Shown piece by piece: positions 62,065 to 64,000 of a stretch of 64,000 bases of DNA. Numbering within the stretch: the first letter of the stretch is position 1; every line of letters starts with the position of its first letter. The DNA is from JALCLA01 sp965653565. Its GTDB lineage: Bacteria; Pseudomonadota; Gammaproteobacteria; Xanthomonadales; Xanthomonadaceae. The stretch lies in the NCBI GenBank assembly GCA_965653565.1, contig CBFHAI010000003.1:1-64000 (forward strand), written 5' to 3'. The translations under genes were made by a program, and so were the position numbers. The notes below the pieces were generated by a model. The model saw only the letters and a list, made by a program, of their open reading frames with translations, did no database searches and was not told the origin of the DNA.

Positions 62065-63072
62065 ATGAAGATTCTCGTCACCGGTGGCGGTGGGTTTCTC
62101 GGACAGGCGATCTGCAGACGCCTGGTCGAGCGCGGCGAAACCGTCGTCAGTTACAACCGCGGCCTGTATCCGGCACTGGCGGCGCTCGGCGTGCGGCAGG
62201 TGCAGGGCGATCTGGGCAACTTCGAAAATCTGTCCGACGCCAGCGTCGGCATCGATGCGATTTTCCACGTCGGCGCCAAGGCCGGCGCCTGGGGCAGCTT
62301 CCAGGAATATTTCGACGCCAATGTGCGCGGCACCGCCAACGTAATCGGTGCCTGCCGCATGAACGGCGTGCGCACGCTGATCTACACCTCCACCCCCAGC
62401 GTCACTCATCGCGCCACGCAACCTGTGATCGGCGGCAACGAAAAAAGCGCGCCGCCGGCCGACGGTTTCAAGGCCTGGTATCCGGCCACCAAGCGCGTCG
62501 CCGAAGAGCAGGTGCTGGCGGCGAACGGCGCGGAACTGAGCACCGTGGCGCTGCGGCCGCGCTTGATCTGGGGGCCGGGCGACAATCAGTTGCTGCCACG
62601 CCTGGTCGAGCGCGCGCGCAAGGGCCGCCTGCGTTTCGTCGGCGATGGCCAGAACAAGATCGACACCACCTTCATCGACAACGCCGCGCAGGCGCATCTG
62701 GATGCGTTCGACGCCCTGCACGGCAAACCCGATGCGCGTTGCGCCGGGCGCGCCTATTTCATCTCCAACGGCGAGCCCAAACCGGTGCGCGAGATCGTCA
62801 ACGCGCTGCTGCGTGCCGCCGGCGCGCCAACGGCCGAGAAGACCATCCCGTTCCGCGCCGCCTATGCACTCGGCGCCGTGCTCGAAGGGGTCTATTCGCT
62901 GTTGCGCCTGAAAGGCGAACCGGTGATGACGCGCTTTCTCGCCGAGCAATTGTCGACTACGCATTTCTACGACATCAGCGCCGCCCGCCGCGACTTCGGC
63001 TACCAGCCGAAGGTCAGCATGATCGAGGGCATGAAGCTGCTCGGCGACTGGTGGCAGGCGCAACCGCGGTGA
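62065..63072 (+). CDS. oleD: OleD-type 2-alkyl-3-ketoacid reductase (extended SDR)
   Basis: 335 residues, three bases after oleC. Nucleotide loop TGGGGFLGQAI at residues 6-16, then GDLGNFENL and FHVGAKAGAWG. Active-site Tyr139 and Lys143 in WYPATKRVAEEQ, with TSTPSV for the catalytic Ser region. This is the extended SDR/3-beta-HSD pattern of OleD, which reduces the OleA product with NADPH before OleC acts. Likely one transcript with oleC. Confidence 0.88.
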   Translation: MKILVTGGGGFLGQAICRRLVERGETVVSYNRGLYPALAALGVRQVQGDLGNFENLSDASVGIDAIFHVGAKAGAWGSFQEYFDANVRGTANVIGACRMNGVRTLIYTSTPSVTHRATQPVIGGNEKSAPPADGFKAWYPATKRVAEEQVLAANGAELSTVALRPRLIWGPGDNQLLPRLVERARKGRLRFVGDGQNKIDTTFIDNAAQAHLDAFDALHGKPDARCAGRAYFISNGEPKPVREIVNALLRAAGAPTAEKTIPFRAAYALGAVLEGVYSLLRLKGEPVMTRFLAEQLSTTHFYDISAARRDFGYQPKVSMIEGMKLLGDWWQAQPR

Positions 63073-63388
63073 GCCTCGCAGCGGCGTGCGCGGGCGCGCC
63101 GCGGACGACTTAGCGGACGGACTTTCGCCTCGGCCGCGAGCACGCTGCGCCGTGCAATCCGCAGGGCAAACGCGCGCGGCGTCGTGCGAAATCCCAGCCT
63201 CACCGCGTGGCAAAGCCGGCCGCTCCGCCGTTCAGCCTTTGGCATGCAACGTGCTGAGTCCGCTCACTGCGTCCACCGACGCGTGAGGAGAATCGGATGC
63301 CCAGACCGGCGAACCGCGGGCGTCGCCCGGCCCCGGCCGGTACACCGCCGCGGGTCAAGGTGCGAACAGTCGAGGTTCGAACAGTCGC
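63073..63388. other. Intergenic, nothing recognised
   Basis: About 316 GC-rich bases between oleD and the phospholipase-D gene. No ORF with coding features, and no clear hairpin with a T tract. Confidence 0.4.
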
Positions 63389-64000
63389 ATGAACGCGCCC
63401 CCCATCCAGAAGAAAAAACGGAGCCGTCGTCGCATGCTCGTCTATATCGTCATCGCCGTGGTGGTCACGGCGGCAGTTACCGTGTTCGCACTGAACTTCG
63501 TCGGTTCCGAGAAGCGCATCCAGCGCGAGATCACCCATCGCTACACGGTCGACCACGAACAGTTCCGGCGCGAGATCGGCACGCTGCTCGGCCCCGCGCT
63601 GATCGGCGGCAACCGGGTGACGAACCTGGAGAACGGCGACCAGATCTTCCCGGCCATGCTGGCGGCGGTGCAGAGCGCGCAGCGCACGATCAATTTCGAA
63701 ACCTACATCTACTGGTCGGGCGACATCGGCAAGCGCTTCGCGCAGGCATTGGAAGAACGCGCGCGCGCCGGCGTCAAAGTGCATGTGCTGATCGACTGGC
63801 TCGGCAGCCAGCGCATCGAAGAAGATCTGCTCGATGAAATGCGCAACGCCGGCATCGAGGTCAAGCTCTACCACCCGCTGCGCTGGTACCACCTGAGCCG
63901 GGTCAACAATCGCACCCATCGCAAGCTGCTGGTGGTCGACGGCAAGATCGGCTTCACCGGCGGCGTCGGCATCGCCGACCAGTGGCTGGGCAACGCCGAA
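63389..64000 (+). CDS. Phospholipase-D/cardiolipin-synthase-type protein, 5' part only
   Basis: 204 codons from ATG 63389, continuing past the right edge. A basic N-terminus (KKKRSRRRM) precedes a membrane helix LVYIVIAVVVTAAVTVFALN. The first PLD half follows: FETYIYWSGDIGKRFAQALE, VKVHVLIDWLGS and the HKD motif NRTHRKLLVVDGKIGFTGGV (His-x-Lys-x4-Asp). Two-HKD enzymes of this kind make cardiolipin from phosphatidylglycerol or related lipids at the membrane. The second HKD half is outside the window. Confidence 0.88.
   Translation, partial: MNAPPIQKKKRSRRRMLVYIVIAVVVTAAVTVFALNFVGSEKRIQREITHRYTVDHEQFRREIGTLLGPALIGGNRVTNLENGDQIFPAMLAAVQSAQRTINFETYIYWSGDIGKRFAQALEERARAGVKVHVLIDWLGSQRIEEDLLDEMRNAGIEVKLYHPLRWYHLSRVNNRTHRKLLVVDGKIGFTGGVGIADQWLGNAE

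Noticed and set aside
60907..63213. Minus-strand ORF of 768 codons opposite oleC and oleD
   Set aside because: Opposite two well-supported enzymes, with low-complexity His/Arg/Asp composition and no motif.

Overview
The window reads as chromosome of a high-GC gammaproteobacterium of the Lysobacterales (Xanthomonadales), probably near Rhodanobacteraceae. The basis is the pilVWXY1E minor-pilin set, an oleC-oleD pair, a DUF1800/DUF1501 pair, an ECF43-like sigma factor with a Ser/Thr kinase, and many secreted proteins ending in a short hydrophobic-F-x-D/N-G-F-E tail. No rRNA, tRNA or CRISPR was seen.

Layout. 0-7.7 kb: the end of a calcium-binding secreted protein, two small secreted proteins, a DUF5916 outer-membrane protein, an ATP/ADP-antiporter-like MFS protein and an oxidoreductase with a signal peptide. 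8.0-18.5 kb: eight genes in one direction, each stop overlapping the next start by 4 bases: pilV, pilW, pilX, pilY1, pilE, an unknown secreted protein, DUF1800, DUF1501. 18.5-24.8 kb: a 14-motif RCC1-type protein, the ECF sigma factor (minus strand), a FimT-like pseudopilin, a gene-relic zone and a kinase. 24.8-27.8 kb (minus strand): a three-gene signalling operon led by a hybrid histidine kinase.

28-53 kb is an accessory surface-protein region. It holds six CSLREA-type beta-helix proteins, a second RCC1 protein fused to Calx-beta domains, a zinc peptidase fused to a helix-hairpin-helix, an arylamine N-acetyltransferase and a broken small duplicated-domain gene. Two neighbouring CSLREA genes share a 695-bp identical first half and have divergent second halves. 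The region ends in a truncated IS3 element. 54-57 kb: a BlaI-type repressor and M56 metallopeptidase under a perfect palindromic operator; the peptidase sensor end is seven repeats of exactly 34 residues carrying SDYE. 57-64 kb: acyl-CoA dehydrogenase, a small pYEATS-like protein, DUF1579, oleC, oleD and the start of a phospholipase-D-type synthase.

The main candidates for something undescribed are the shared GFE tail (at least 12 secreted proteins, three with a Pro-rich linker before it, one with the motif just after the signal peptide), the SDYE-repeat M56 sensor, and the coupling of the minor-pilin operon to an unknown protein plus DUF1800/DUF1501.
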